DNA from: Methanobrevibacter millerae
Lineage (GTDB): Archaea; Methanobacteriota; Methanobacteria; Methanobacteriales; Methanobacteriaceae
Reading direction: 5' to 3'
Assembly (NCBI GenBank): GCA_015063005.1
Contig: SUTF01000008.1
Span: 98,882-162,881, forward strand
Length of the DNA stretch: 64,000 nucleotides
The position numbers and the translations under genes are program-made. The notes beneath the pieces were generated by a model. The model saw only the letters and a list, made by a program, of their open reading frames with translations, searched no databases and had not been told where the DNA came from. Positions within the stretch are counted from its first letter, which is position 1; the number at the start of each line of letters is the position of its first letter. Shown piece by piece: positions 1 to 9,298 of the stretch.

Positions 1-1469
1 GCGAAATAATCAAGTATATTCAAAATGGAGAAACTGTTGCAAAAGTCCAATTCCAAACAATGAGCTTTGATGAAATGGGTTTAAAGTACAGTTTATCCAA
101 GCTTTATGGATGTACAATATATGATTTTGATACAAAAAGCTATGGAGAAATAACAAAAGGAAATATCGACAGCATTAGATTTGTAAATACCAATACTGAA
201 GTCATATTTGATTATTTTGGAAAGAAAATTGTGGGAGACATTATTGAAGAAAACATAATAACAAAATTTAATGCCTCAAACTGCATAGAATTTGAAAAGG
301 AAGAATTGATAACCTATGGATTAAGTGACAAATATAAACGGGATTTTGATGTATTGCAATCATTTGCCCTTATAAACAAGAAAATTGACGATAAAATAAT
401 GAATGAATGGCTTTTAAAAGAAAATGATTATAGGACTGATTCAGGAATGCAAAGCATACATGCCATGTTTATAACTTCCCTCAATACAGCTTATCTAAGT
501 GATAAGCTAGCGGATGAATTGACTACCACTTATGCTGTTAGATGGTCAAGAACAAACAATACAGTCATTCTTGGAGCAATGAACTGGAAAGATACCTATC
601 AGCACATCCTAACTCCAAATATGGGTAGATTTGTTGAAGGAGATAATGAAAGTGAAATTATAAATTATCGCTTTGCCAATTCCATACTTCTCTCAAAAAT
701 AGAACAGGCCAGTTTAAAACCGATAGCTGAGGATGCCGACGTTAACATTACCTCAGTATTTGACGATGTTTTCAAATCATTGGCTTCATTTAAAACCAGC
801 ATTGTATACTATAACAATAGTGCAATTATAACCAATGAAAATGGAAATTCAAGCTTCATAATTGATTTAAATACTGGATTAGTAACTCCATTATTAATAA
901 AGGACAACTTTGCATACAAGGGAGTTACAATAACAAGAGACTGCGGATTGTGTAGCATAAATAGCATGGTAAAAAATGTTATGATGAACGTCAATAATGG
1001 AATTTTTAATCCGAACGGCGTACTAGACTACATCAGCGACAATATTCAACCATTAACCTCCTTTGCCATTAAAGGAACTATGATATTGAAAGGAATAGTT
1101 GGAGCTTTGATTGGAGGAAGCTTAACAGTTGGATTATCCGTATTTGGAACCGCAATCAGTATTCAAGGTATTGGAGTATACTGTGTAGACAAATTCGTTG
1201 AAGAGAAAGACATCCATACAGCATACGACTACATTACATTTACAAGGCCAGGTTACCTACAAAATACCAAAATCTACAATATTCCTCATGAAGACGGAAG
1301 TATGGATTATATTGAAATTCCAATAAACAAAGATAATTCCTATGACCGTGAAAACGTGAAATATATAAGTGAAGGCAATGTTAAAATATTAACTAAACAA
1401 GAAACTTATAAATATTTCACAGAAGAAAATTGGAGTCCTTATAATGTCCCGCAAAAATACTGGAGATGA
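1..1469 (+). CDS. Unrecognised protein, C-terminal part (5' end outside the window)
   Basis: The reading frame is open from base 3 through an internal ATG at 60 to a stop at 1467-1469, so the real start lies to the left of the window. At least 488 residues are visible. I do not recognise the family. The visible part is mostly soluble and rich in Asn, Asp and Ile. One glycine-rich hydrophobic stretch of roughly 30 residues (including KGIVGALIGGSLTVGL) lies about 110 residues before the end and could be a membrane helix or hairpin. A CGLC motif precedes it. The stop is followed at once by a small membrane-protein gene, so the two are probably cotranscribed. No catalytic motif can be named. It could be a surface or toxin-like protein, but that would be a guess. 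Confidence 0.7.
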   Translation, partial: EIIKYIQNGETVAKVQFQTMSFDEMGLKYSLSKLYGCTIYDFDTKSYGEITKGNIDSIRFVNTNTEVIFDYFGKKIVGDIIEENIITKFNASNCIEFEKEELITYGLSDKYKRDFDVLQSFALINKKIDDKIMNEWLLKENDYRTDSGMQSIHAMFITSLNTAYLSDKLADELTTTYAVRWSRTNNTVILGAMNWKDTYQHILTPNMGRFVEGDNESEIINYRFANSILLSKIEQASLKPIAEDADVNITSVFDDVFKSLASFKTSIVYYNNSAIITNENGNSSFIIDLNTGLVTPLLIKDNFAYKGVTITRDCGLCSINSMVKNVMMNVNNGIFNPNGVLDYISDNIQPLTSFAIKGTMILKGIVGALIGGSLTVGLSVFGTAISIQGIGVYCVDKFVEEKDIHTAYDYITFTRPGYLQNTKIYNIPHEDGSMDYIEIPINKDNSYDRENVKYISEGNVKILTKQETYKYFTEENWSPYNVPQKYWR

Positions 1470-1473
1470 AAAA

Positions 1474-1668
1474 ATGTCATTGCTTGACCAGATAAAAGAA
1501 AATTGGAATAAAAACCCATTAATAATCAGAGTTACGTTCATTCTTCTAGTAATATCATTCATCTATGACATGGTGACAGGACAAACGTTCAGCATATTCT
1601 TTTCCGTTTGTTTACTGTTATTCATAATAGCGGAACTGGTTAATTGGTTTTACTACAAAAAAGAATAA
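1474..1668 (+). CDS. Small two-helix membrane protein
   Basis: A 64-residue protein with two hydrophobic segments (about residues 18-36 and 38-56) separated by a short polar turn and ending in basic residues. I chose the ATG at 1474 because a GGAG sits about 8 bases upstream, inside the last codons of the preceding gene. An in-frame ATG at 1444 would overlap that gene by 26 bases and has no better ribosome binding site. The 4-base gap to the upstream stop suggests translational coupling. Function unknown. It may be the membrane partner of the large upstream protein. Confidence 0.6.
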   Translation: MSLLDQIKENWNKNPLIIRVTFILLVISFIYDMVTGQTFSIFFSVCLLLFIIAELVNWFYYKKE

Positions 1669-1721
1669 TAAAAAAAGTTTTTTAAAGTTAAAATTGAATA
1701 AATTTTAACTTATTTTATTTT

Positions 1722-2735
<1,014 letters not shown>

Positions 2736-2750
2736 TCACCTCTACTATAA

Positions 2751-2779
2751 AAATTACTTTTAGTTACTAAATGTAATTT
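2751..2779 (-). promoter_or_regulatory. 29-base palindrome before the ArsA/Get3 gene (probable operator)
   Basis: Two 14-base arms around one central T: AAATTACTTTTAGT and ACTAAATGTAATTT. They are perfect reverse complements except for one position. The palindrome lies 22-50 bases before the ATG at 2729 and just downstream of a TATA-like TTTATATAC (minus strand, about 2791-2800), so it covers the expected transcription start. That is a typical site for an archaeal repressor. A 5'UTR stem-loop is the alternative. The regulator is not identified. Confidence 0.6.
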
Positions 2780-3025
2780 TAATTCTTTATAGTATATAAA
2801 TTTACTTATCACAACATTATTGCAAACATCAAATTCAAAGAAAAATACTCTATTTTTTAAGAGTCATTAATTAATTCATTGATTTTATTAATAATGATTT
2901 TTAAGGCGTTAGAATTTAATCATATTCATTAATCAAGCTTTAATGACATGCGATGATTTTATTGTTTCATCGAGATTTGTTTTAAAAAAGTGGTAAGTAA
3001 ATGATTTTCCAATTAGTAATTTCAG

Positions 3026-3073
3026 GTAACTTATGAATTTTAGAATGGTTATTTTAAGTAACTTATGAATTTT
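3026..3073. repeat. Direct repeat pair at the left IS end
   Basis: The 16-mer GTAACTTATGAATTTT occurs at 3026-3041 and again at 3058-3073. Its first eight bases are the reverse complement of TAAGTTAC at 4473-4480 on the other side of the transposase remnant. One copy is therefore probably the left terminal inverted repeat of the IS630-type element. The other copy could be an internal transposase-binding repeat or the scar of a second insertion. Confidence 0.5.
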
Positions 3074-4480
3074 CAATTAGTTATTTTTGGTATTTATAGT
3101 CACTTAACAAATTGATGTCAGGTATTTTTCTTTAAAATTTTTTTGTAGTGACTCTCCCTTACATTTCTTATTAAAGATTATATGTGATTCTTCTATTAAC
3201 ATTTCTTTTGATTCAATAGTTATGCCTTTAATATGTTTTTTATGTATGTCCCATACGCTTTCAACTGGATCAAACCATGGAGAATATTCTGGTATATATA
3301 GAAGATAGATATTTAATGCTTCTGCAATATCTTTTGCAAAATCAGAGATGTGGGCACGTGCATTGTCTAAAAATATAACTATGCGTTGCCTATTTTGGAA
3401 TATTTGATAAATTTTTAAGTCTTTAATCATTTGATATATGTAATACTTTTTAGTTTGTTTTATTTTTTCTGGATTTTCTGTTGATTCTCTTTTACAGTGT
3501 TTTCCCAATTTTCTAGCAAGAATTGAAAATTTATCTTTTTTATTTCTTTTCATTGATCTTAAAATTTTTTCAGAAAATTCATCATTATTTTCATCATTAT
3601 CCTCTATAATTTTCCTAATTTGTCTTTTTTGATAAATCATAATTGTTTATTATGTAATTTAATAATTCTATGTCTTGTTCTTTATCTGAATAAAAATTTC
3701 TTATTTTAAATAGTGATTTGCCAAATTCAAATTCATTTAAATTTTTTATATCTAATAATAAAGATTCACAATTAAATCCTAAAACACCTAAAAAATTCAC
3801 TGAATATGATTTAGCAGTTATTTCTACAGTATTTTCTTCACCTTTCAGATAAATACTTTTTTTAGTCCCTATTCCTGTTTTTATCGTTGATTCATCAAGT
3901 GCAATAACAATGTCATGTATTGTTATTCTTGCAAAATCAATGTTTTTTTTAAGATTTCTTCCCCATTTTCTGGCGCTTCTCTGAATTTTGGTCTTGGTTT
4001 ACCGTAATTAAACCCTAATTGCCTTACAATATTGCAAACATACGGTAAACTAAATTCTATTCCAAAATCCTCTTTTAAAATTCGTTGAGCATCAGTCATA
4101 GTTACATTTTCGCTTTCGATCAGGATTTGTTTGAATTGTACTTTATTTTCTTCAGATAATTTTGATGGTTTTCCACCACTAAAATTTGGAATCAAACCAT
4201 TTAAACCTTCATTTTCGCAAGCTTTAGCCCACCTGTTTATTGTTCTATAACTAACTCCAAGTATTTCTCCTGTTTCTTTATGATTATGACCAACTGATAT
4301 TAATTTCATTGCAATCAATCGTTGATAATACCTAATTGGATAATCAAGAGATTTTAAAGCTTCATCTAATTCTTTTTCATCCATTACATTAAATATTTCA
4401 ATTTTACTTTTTTTAGGCATAATATACTATATGTCTAAACTAGTATATATAAAAGACATGACAAAAGTTAGTTAAGTTAC
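3058..4480 (-). mobile_element. Degenerate IS630-type insertion sequence
   Basis: The element is bounded by the short imperfect inverted repeat GTAACTTA (3058-3065) and TAAGTTAC (4473-4480), with further partial matching inward. It holds one frame-disrupted transposase gene. TA follows the right end directly, as expected for IS630/Tc1-type insertion at TA, but the left flank is AA, so the exact ends are uncertain. The inferred length of about 1.4 kb is somewhat long for the family. Confidence 0.6.
3104..4420 (-). pseudogene. IS630-family DDE transposase, frame-disrupted
   Basis: Three consecutive reading frames together give about 437 residues. The first (ATG at 4420) has a helix-turn-helix region with SYRTINRWAKACENEGLNGL and GGKPSKLS, as in IS630 OrfA-like N-termini. 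The second carries the first catalytic Asp in IVIALDEST. The third holds the second Asp in IVIFLDNARAH and the catalytic Glu in YSPWFDPVESVW. All DDE residues survive. Frame changes occur at A-runs on the coding strand: A8 (3943-3950) needs a -1 shift, and A6 (3625-3630) needs a +1 shift. The first has the phase of a classical A-AAA-AAA slippery site. The second is not a known programmed signal, so I call the gene broken. A homopolymer sequencing error at either run would change this. Confidence 0.8.
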
Positions 4481-4512
4481 TATATTCAACAAAAATATAC
4501 AATTATAAGCTG

Positions 4513-5268
4513 TTAGACCCTGTCCCCTGCAAATGCGGCTTTCAGGCGCAAACAAGTAAAGCGAACAAAACTTGTCAGATACGCAATTGACAAATCAAAT
4601 GAATTGCGCTTGGACTTGCCGAAGATCCTCTCATCAAAAACAATTGGAGTTTCAACCACTTTAATTTTTTTGCCCATGGAGGATTTCTTAATTTTCAATC
4701 TCAAAAGCACCTCCTCCACAACATCAAAATGAAGACCAGTCAGCTCAGGCTCCACTTCCTTGAGCCCAGATGTATGATACAGACGAAAATCAGTTGACAT
4801 GTCTTTGGCATGAATCCCTATTATGACACCGTATATCTTATTGAGACTGCGAGATATAATCTTTGAAGTAATAACGTCATTGGTCATGCCGCCTTCTATA
4901 TAACGTGACCCAATAGCCACATCCGCATGCTCCCTCATGAAGATATGATAGATGTCCGGAATATATTTCGGATCGTGTGACCCGTCAGTGTCCATGATAA
5001 AAAATTTCTGATGCTGTGCAAAACGTATGCCTGTGCGAAATGCGTTGCCGAACCCCTCCCCTTCCTGATTCACATAACGGGCACCGTTTTCTTCGCAAAC
5101 TTCACGGGTGTTGTCCAACGCTTCTGCAGAATCCACAACAATAATCTCATAGTATTCCCCACATTCCTCAAGTTTTTCCTTAATCTGCGGAAGAAGCACT
5201 CGCAGATTTTCCTCTTCCTCATAGGAAAGCAGCACCATGCTGATTCCGTTTTTCAAATCATCCGACAT
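4513..5268 (-). CDS. Family 2 glycosyltransferase (dolichyl-phosphate mannosyltransferase-like)
   Basis: A 251-residue GT-A fold glycosyltransferase resembling DPM1-type polyprenyl-phosphate sugar transferases. It begins with SMVLLSYEEEENL, has EIIVVDSAE at residues 41-49, and the metal- and nucleotide-sugar-binding MDTDGSHDP at 92-100, followed by IGSRYIEGG. There is no C-terminal membrane domain, only a mildly hydrophobic tail. The ATG at 5268 lies 7 bases after the neighbouring nucleotidyltransferase-cupin gene. A longer frame from 5436 would run back into that gene and is rejected. The pair likely makes and transfers an activated sugar for surface glycans. Base composition is higher in G+C than its neighbours (60-base samples of 37, 42 and 55 percent against about 35 in the upstream gene), which may mark transfer. 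An IS remnant lies directly downstream. Confidence 0.85.
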   Translation of the reverse strand: MSDDLKNGISMVLLSYEEEENLRVLLPQIKEKLEECGEYYEIIVVDSAEALDNTREVCEENGARYVNQEGEGFGNAFRTGIRFAQHQKFFIMDTDGSHDPKYIPDIYHIFMREHADVAIGSRYIEGGMTNDVITSKIISRSLNKIYGVIIGIHAKDMSTDFRLYHTSGLKEVEPELTGLHFDVVEEVLLRLKIKKSSMGKKIKVVETPIVFDERIFGKSKRNSFDLSIAYLTSFVRFTCLRLKAAFAGDRV

Positions 5269-5275
5269 GTTGACA

Positions 5276-6283
5276 CTATTCCCTAACATAATACTCTTTA
5301 ATGCTAACCGTATCATCCAAATAAGGTGTTGAAACTTCGTGCAACAAAGTATTTTCAGTTGCAACAATTGAATGTGCAATGCCCGGTTGAATGCGGATAG
5401 TATCATTTTTTGAGAAATATTCCTTGCGGTCTTCAAATTCTATATAACCTGATCCTGATAGGATGTACATCGTTTCGTCCTTTTTATTATGGTAATGGAA
5501 AGATGTTCGGAAACCTTCCTTTATGTACAGCTCTTTTGTCAGATACTTTTCAGTTAGGATTAAAACTTTTTCATATCCCCAAGGTTTATCCGTTTTGTTT
5601 TTATATTCCTTTTTAACAGCCTCTAATTCCTTATAAGTATCTACTGCAATCCAAAAGATTCCATTTTCTTTATAGTAACCCAAGTTATTTTCTTTTGCAA
5701 TTAATGGGAAATATGTTTTTTCTATGTCTCCTGTCCTGAACTCCCTAAAGTCAATTTTGGATTTTGTGAAATAAATTCCCCCATTAATGTAATAGTCTTC
5801 AAGAATAGGTTTTTCCTTAAATGAAACCAAACGGTCACCATTCATTTCAACAATTCCATATGGGGACTGCATTTGTGTGACAAACATTATTACAGGCAGT
5901 GATGATTTAACCCCCTGGTCAATCATTGCTTTTATATTGACGTCGGAGACTATGTCCCCATTGCATATGATGCATTGTTTATCTTCGCCAATAGCCTCCA
6001 TTCCCAAACGGATTGCGTTTAATGTGCCCAGCGGTTCATCTTCAATAACATAATGGATTTTTACTCCATTGTATTCATCGCCGTATCTTTCTTCAATTTT
6101 TTCATGTAAAAATCCCACAAGAAGATATGCTTCATCAACACCCGCACTTTTAAAATCGAATAGCTGCTTGTCCAGAATTGTATAATCCTCATCAATTTCA
6201 ATTAACGGTTTTGGCAATGTTTCTGTAAACGGCCTTAAACGTTTTCCAAAACCTCCGCATAAAATCATTCCAACGGTTTCCAT
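5276..6283 (-). CDS. Sugar nucleotidyltransferase fused to a cupin domain
   Basis: The 335-residue protein has two parts. Residues 1 to about 230 are a nucleotidyltransferase of the mannose-1-phosphate guanylyltransferase / glucose-1-phosphate thymidylyltransferase type: [20 protein letters not shown] near the start is the signature loop, with a later metal-site NGDIVSD. Residues from about 232 (PWGYEKVL) to the end are a cupin with [18 protein letters not shown] and a later PGIAHS, as in type II phosphomannose isomerases. In bacterial bifunctional enzymes these activities make GDP-mannose. Here the cupin may isomerise a sugar phosphate or only bind one, and the substrate is not shown by sequence. 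A GGAGATATC precedes the ATG. It probably forms an operon with the downstream glycosyltransferase. Confidence 0.85.
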   Translation of the reverse strand: METVGMILCGGFGKRLRPFTETLPKPLIEIDEDYTILDKQLFDFKSAGVDEAYLLVGFLHEKIEERYGDEYNGVKIHYVIEDEPLGTLNAIRLGMEAIGEDKQCIICNGDIVSDVNIKAMIDQGVKSSLPVIMFVTQMQSPYGIVEMNGDRLVSFKEKPILEDYYINGGIYFTKSKIDFREFRTGDIEKTYFPLIAKENNLGYYKENGIFWIAVDTYKELEAVKKEYKNKTDKPWGYEKVLILTEKYLTKELYIKEGFRTSFHYHNKKDETMYILSGSGYIEFEDRKEYFSKNDTIRIQPGIAHSIVATENTLLHEVSTPYLDDTVSIKEYYVRE

Positions 6284-6469
6284 GATATCTCCTTATTATT
6301 AAATATTAATCACATGCTATTTTAAATTTTCTTCCAAAGATTGTTTTATTGCTCAATATTTGAGAATAATATCCCTTAATTTTTAAACCAATCAATAGCA
6401 TGTATCCAATTCAAGAATTTAATTTTTTGGTTCAAAATAGCCAAAATTTATCTAATGATGCAAGAATAC

Positions 6470-6490
6470 CATGACCTCTTCAAGGTCGTG
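6470..6490 (+). repeat. Hairpin resembling an IS200/IS605 right end
   Basis: CATGACCT and AGGTCGTG form an 8-base stem with one G-T pair around the loop CTTCA, followed by GATGAATTGCAT. From memory, many tnpB-type elements end in a hairpin of this style followed by a short conserved tail. No tnpA or tnpB gene remains. This is an inference from form only. Confidence 0.35.
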
Positions 6491-6567
6491 GATGAATTGC
6501 ATAAAATGGATTGAAAATATTTTTCAAATGCTCCCACTTTAAATTTAAATATTATTGTAATTAAATT

Positions 6568-6705
6568 ACTATATAACAATCGCATAATGATTGTTGAACC
6601 GATGGTTCAGCGAGGATTGCCTAGAAAAGACTCAATTAACCCATTGAGCAAAAAAACAAAATCTAGGAATCCTCACCTTCTACAAGGTGAGGTTGTTCAA
6701 AAAAA
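6568..6705 (+). ncRNA. Multi-hairpin element: IS605-derived/omega-RNA-like or other structured RNA
   Basis: Five inverted repeats are packed into about 130 bases: ACAATC/GATTGT (6576-6594), TGAACC/GGTTCA (6595-6609), GAGGATTGCCTAGA (6612-6625) with TCTAGGAATCCTC (6662-6674), CTCAAT/ATTGAG (6631-6648) nested inside it, and CCTCACCTT/AAGGTGAGG (6671-6692). The last stem shares 6671-6674 with the long stem, so the two are mutually exclusive. The end reads GGTTGTTCAA. A hairpin followed by TTCAA is the layout of an IS605-family right end, where TnpB guide RNAs terminate. No tnpB is present. It could be a small non-autonomous element, a solo guide-RNA scaffold, or an unrelated regulatory RNA. An AT-rich TATA-like stretch precedes it near 6541. 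Confidence 0.4.
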
Positions 6706-6763
6706 TAAAGTCAAATGTATAATTAAATATTTGATAAATTCACAGAGTTAGAATGGTGAAATA

Positions 6764-9034
6764 ATGCTTTTTAAAAAGATGCTAAGAGACCTTTCCGATT
6801 ACAAATTCCAATTCATTTCAATATTTTTATTGGCATTTTTAGGCGCATTTCTATTTTCAGGCATCAATGCGGAAGAAATCGGTCTGGAATCAAGCATAGA
6901 TAATTATTATGCCGAAACCAATATGGCAGATGGCTGGATTTATTCACCATATCTCAATGAACTTTTTCTAAAGCAGACATATCTGCTGGGTGCGACCACC
7001 CAAATGGAAAGACAGCTTGTTGTGGATTCGCTGGCAGACCTTGATGGCAATCCAGAAATAACGATGCATTTTGTTGAAAACAATACCCTGTCCAAGTTTT
7101 ATTCCATTGAAGGGGAAAAGTTAAACATTAGCGATTCAAACGGAGTCTGGCTGGATAAGGATTTTGCCGATGCCAGAAATCTGAAAGTGGGAGACAACAT
7201 CACATTAAACTGTGAGGGCATAGAAATCGAAAAGGAAATTAGGGGCTTGGGCTATTCTCCGGAATATGTTTTCAACCTGCCGCACCATCTGATAAAACAG
7301 AATTTTTCCACACATGGTTTTGCCTATATGTCCCAGAAGGCATTTCCATCAGATACAGTACCTTATAATGTTTTGAATGTAAAATTTGATGGAAAAGCGG
7401 ACAATTTTAATAAACTGCTTGATTATCGTTTGGATGACTACTACAATTCATTTGTGCAGAAATCCGAACATCCCAGCGTAAGCGAATTTGACAATGAAAT
7501 CAGCCAGCATAAAATGGCGGCCAATATTTTCCCATATGTGTTCATTTTCGTTTCTCTACTGATTCTTTTATCAACAATCAAAAGGATGATTTCACATCAA
7601 AGGACCCAAATAGGCATCCTTAAGGCCAACGGATTTAGCGACCGCAGCCTCATTAAACACTATCTTTTACATGGAATATTGACCGTGTCTGTGGCATCCG
7701 TATTGGGTTTGATTTTAGGACCTCTCATAATACCTAAAATAACCTACCCTACCGTATATAATACATACAGACTGCCATACCTCGATCCTGCAGGATTTAT
7801 GAATTTCGCATACATTGTTGTTGTAATCATACTGCTGTCGGCAATAGTTTCATATTTTGCAATTAAAAATATAATTTATGAATCCCCATCAAGCATGATA
7901 AGGCCTGAAGTGCCAAAAACAGCCAATTCAACTTTCATTGAAAGATTCAAAATTTGGAATAGGCTCCCATTCAATATCCGTTGGAATTATAGGGATTCAA
8001 AAAGACATAAGTTTAGAGCATTGATGACATTTTTGGGAATAGTTGGATGTACTGCACTTCTAATTTGTGCATTTGGATTGAATGATGGAATGAACGATTC
8101 TGAGGATTGGTACTTCAATGACATCACCCATTTTGATTCAAAATTGGTTATCGACAAGAATGTGGAACCCTCCCAAGTCAATGACATTGCACAAAAGGTC
8201 AATGGCGACAAGCTGATGGAATCATACATTGACATGGAATCGGACAATGCCAAAACTACGGGCAATCTTCTGGTTTTAAATGGCACCGATTTGATTACTC
8301 CAACCGACGACAATCATGAAAAAATAAAAATCGATGCTGAAGACGTATTGATTTCAAGAAAAATTGCTGAAACGCTTGACGTACATGTCGGAGACACACT
8401 CAAATGGCACATCAAGGGTTCGGACAAATGGGTTGATGTAAAGATTGACAAGATATATGCCGACCCGGTTTCCCAAGGATTGATCATATCATCCGACAAA
8501 TTGGATGAATTGGGATTGAATTACACCCCAACAAGCATAATAACATCTGAGCATGTGGATGGAGAATATGACGGAATCAAAGCAGTAAACACTATTGATG
8601 ACTTAAAGGACAATTGGAACGAACTTTATCAAAGCTTGCTGCTGCTGGTTTCCATATTGATGTTTTTCGCCATTGTCTTGGCTGTTGTTGTTACATATAA
8701 CCTGCTTTCATTGTCCTTTTTGGAAATGGAATATGATATCCTCATACTTAAGATTTTAGGATTTAGCAATCTATTTCTGACAAAATTGCTTGCACTCCAG
8801 AGCCTGTTCTTTATAGTTCTGGGAATATTGGCAGGCATCCCATTGGGTTACTATATTCAGGCGCTGATGTGGACATCATCAAGCAAAAGATTTTATCAGG
8901 TAGCTACACTGTCACCTTCAAACCTGCTTTCAACATGCATAATCATTTTAGCGGTTTCAATAGTCGTGAACATCATATTCTTCTATAAAATCAAGAAAAT
9001 GGATGTAGTTGAAGAATCTAAAATTCTTGAGTGA
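6764..9034 (+). CDS. FtsX-type ABC transporter permease
   Basis: A 756-residue membrane protein with the FtsX/MacB permease layout duplicated. An N-terminal helix (about residues 16-34) is followed by a large extracytoplasmic domain, then three helices between about 250 and 370. A second anchor helix near 420-440, a second extracytoplasmic domain, and a final three-helix block from about 620 to 745 follow. Motifs such as IGILKANGFS and ILKILGFSN are the cytoplasmic coupling helices seen in this family. Such permeases work with a LolD/MacB-type ATPase in lipid or lipoprotein transport or signalling, but no ATPase gene lies beside it, so the partner must be encoded elsewhere. The ATG at 6764 follows GGTGA. 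It has its own TATA-like promoter and stands alone. Confidence 0.85.
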   Translation: MLFKKMLRDLSDYKFQFISIFLLAFLGAFLFSGINAEEIGLESSIDNYYAETNMADGWIYSPYLNELFLKQTYLLGATTQMERQLVVDSLADLDGNPEITMHFVENNTLSKFYSIEGEKLNISDSNGVWLDKDFADARNLKVGDNITLNCEGIEIEKEIRGLGYSPEYVFNLPHHLIKQNFSTHGFAYMSQKAFPSDTVPYNVLNVKFDGKADNFNKLLDYRLDDYYNSFVQKSEHPSVSEFDNEISQHKMAANIFPYVFIFVSLLILLSTIKRMISHQRTQIGILKANGFSDRSLIKHYLLHGILTVSVASVLGLILGPLIIPKITYPTVYNTYRLPYLDPAGFMNFAYIVVVIILLSAIVSYFAIKNIIYESPSSMIRPEVPKTANSTFIERFKIWNRLPFNIRWNYRDSKRHKFRALMTFLGIVGCTALLICAFGLNDGMNDSEDWYFNDITHFDSKLVIDKNVEPSQVNDIAQKVNGDKLMESYIDMESDNAKTTGNLLVLNGTDLITPTDDNHEKIKIDAEDVLISRKIAETLDVHVGDTLKWHIKGSDKWVDVKIDKIYADPVSQGLIISSDKLDELGLNYTPTSIITSEHVDGEYDGIKAVNTIDDLKDNWNELYQSLLLLVSILMFFAIVLAVVVTYNLLSLSFLEMEYDILILKILGFSNLFLTKLLALQSLFFIVLGILAGIPLGYYIQALMWTSSSKRFYQVATLSPSNLLSTCIIILAVSIVVNIIFFYKIKKMDVVEESKILE

Positions 9035-9146
9035 TTAATTGATTTGAAAAATTAATAGAAAAACTGTTTAATTCTATACATCCGAATACAACTAATCCCT
9101 GAAAAATTCAAAATCTTTAGGGGTCTGAAATTTTACTCCCATAAAA

Positions 9147-9172
9147 CTCAATAATTTGAGCTTGTTTTTTTC
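9147..9172 (+). terminator. Possible terminator after the permease gene
   Basis: CTCAA/TTGAG with a 4-base loop (9147-9160) is followed within 4 bases by a run of seven or more T. It lies about 110 bases past the stop codon. The stem is short, so the call is tentative. Confidence 0.35.
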
Positions 9173-9298
9173 ATATTTCATATTAATTTTAATTGCCTTT
9201 CGATAGTACAAAAGGATTTTTATTATTTTTAAAAAATAGAGTCAATTTCATAGTAATATATAAATATTAGTTCATATATACATTATATTATGATTTAA

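Larger units (their letters stand above)
6284..6763. other. 480-base non-coding region rich in palindromes
   Basis: No credible gene lies here. The region separates two divergently oriented genes. It contains an isolated hairpin at 6470-6490 and a dense block of hairpins at 6575-6700, each described separately. A TATA-like stretch before the permease gene lies at about 6722-6735. Both hairpin groups resemble subterminal structures of IS200/IS605 elements, so it may be a graveyard of such insertions. Confidence 0.5.

Noticed and set aside
5269..5436. Longer N-terminus for the glycosyltransferase (start at 5436)
   Set aside because: It would overlap the upstream nucleotidyltransferase-cupin gene by about 160 bases, and the extra residues do not look like a glycosyltransferase.
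6568..6705. Box C/D or H/ACA guide RNA, SRP RNA or RNase P RNA
   Set aside because: I could not find convincing C/D or ACA boxes or the conserved cores of the larger RNAs. The palindromic layout fits IS-derived DNA better.
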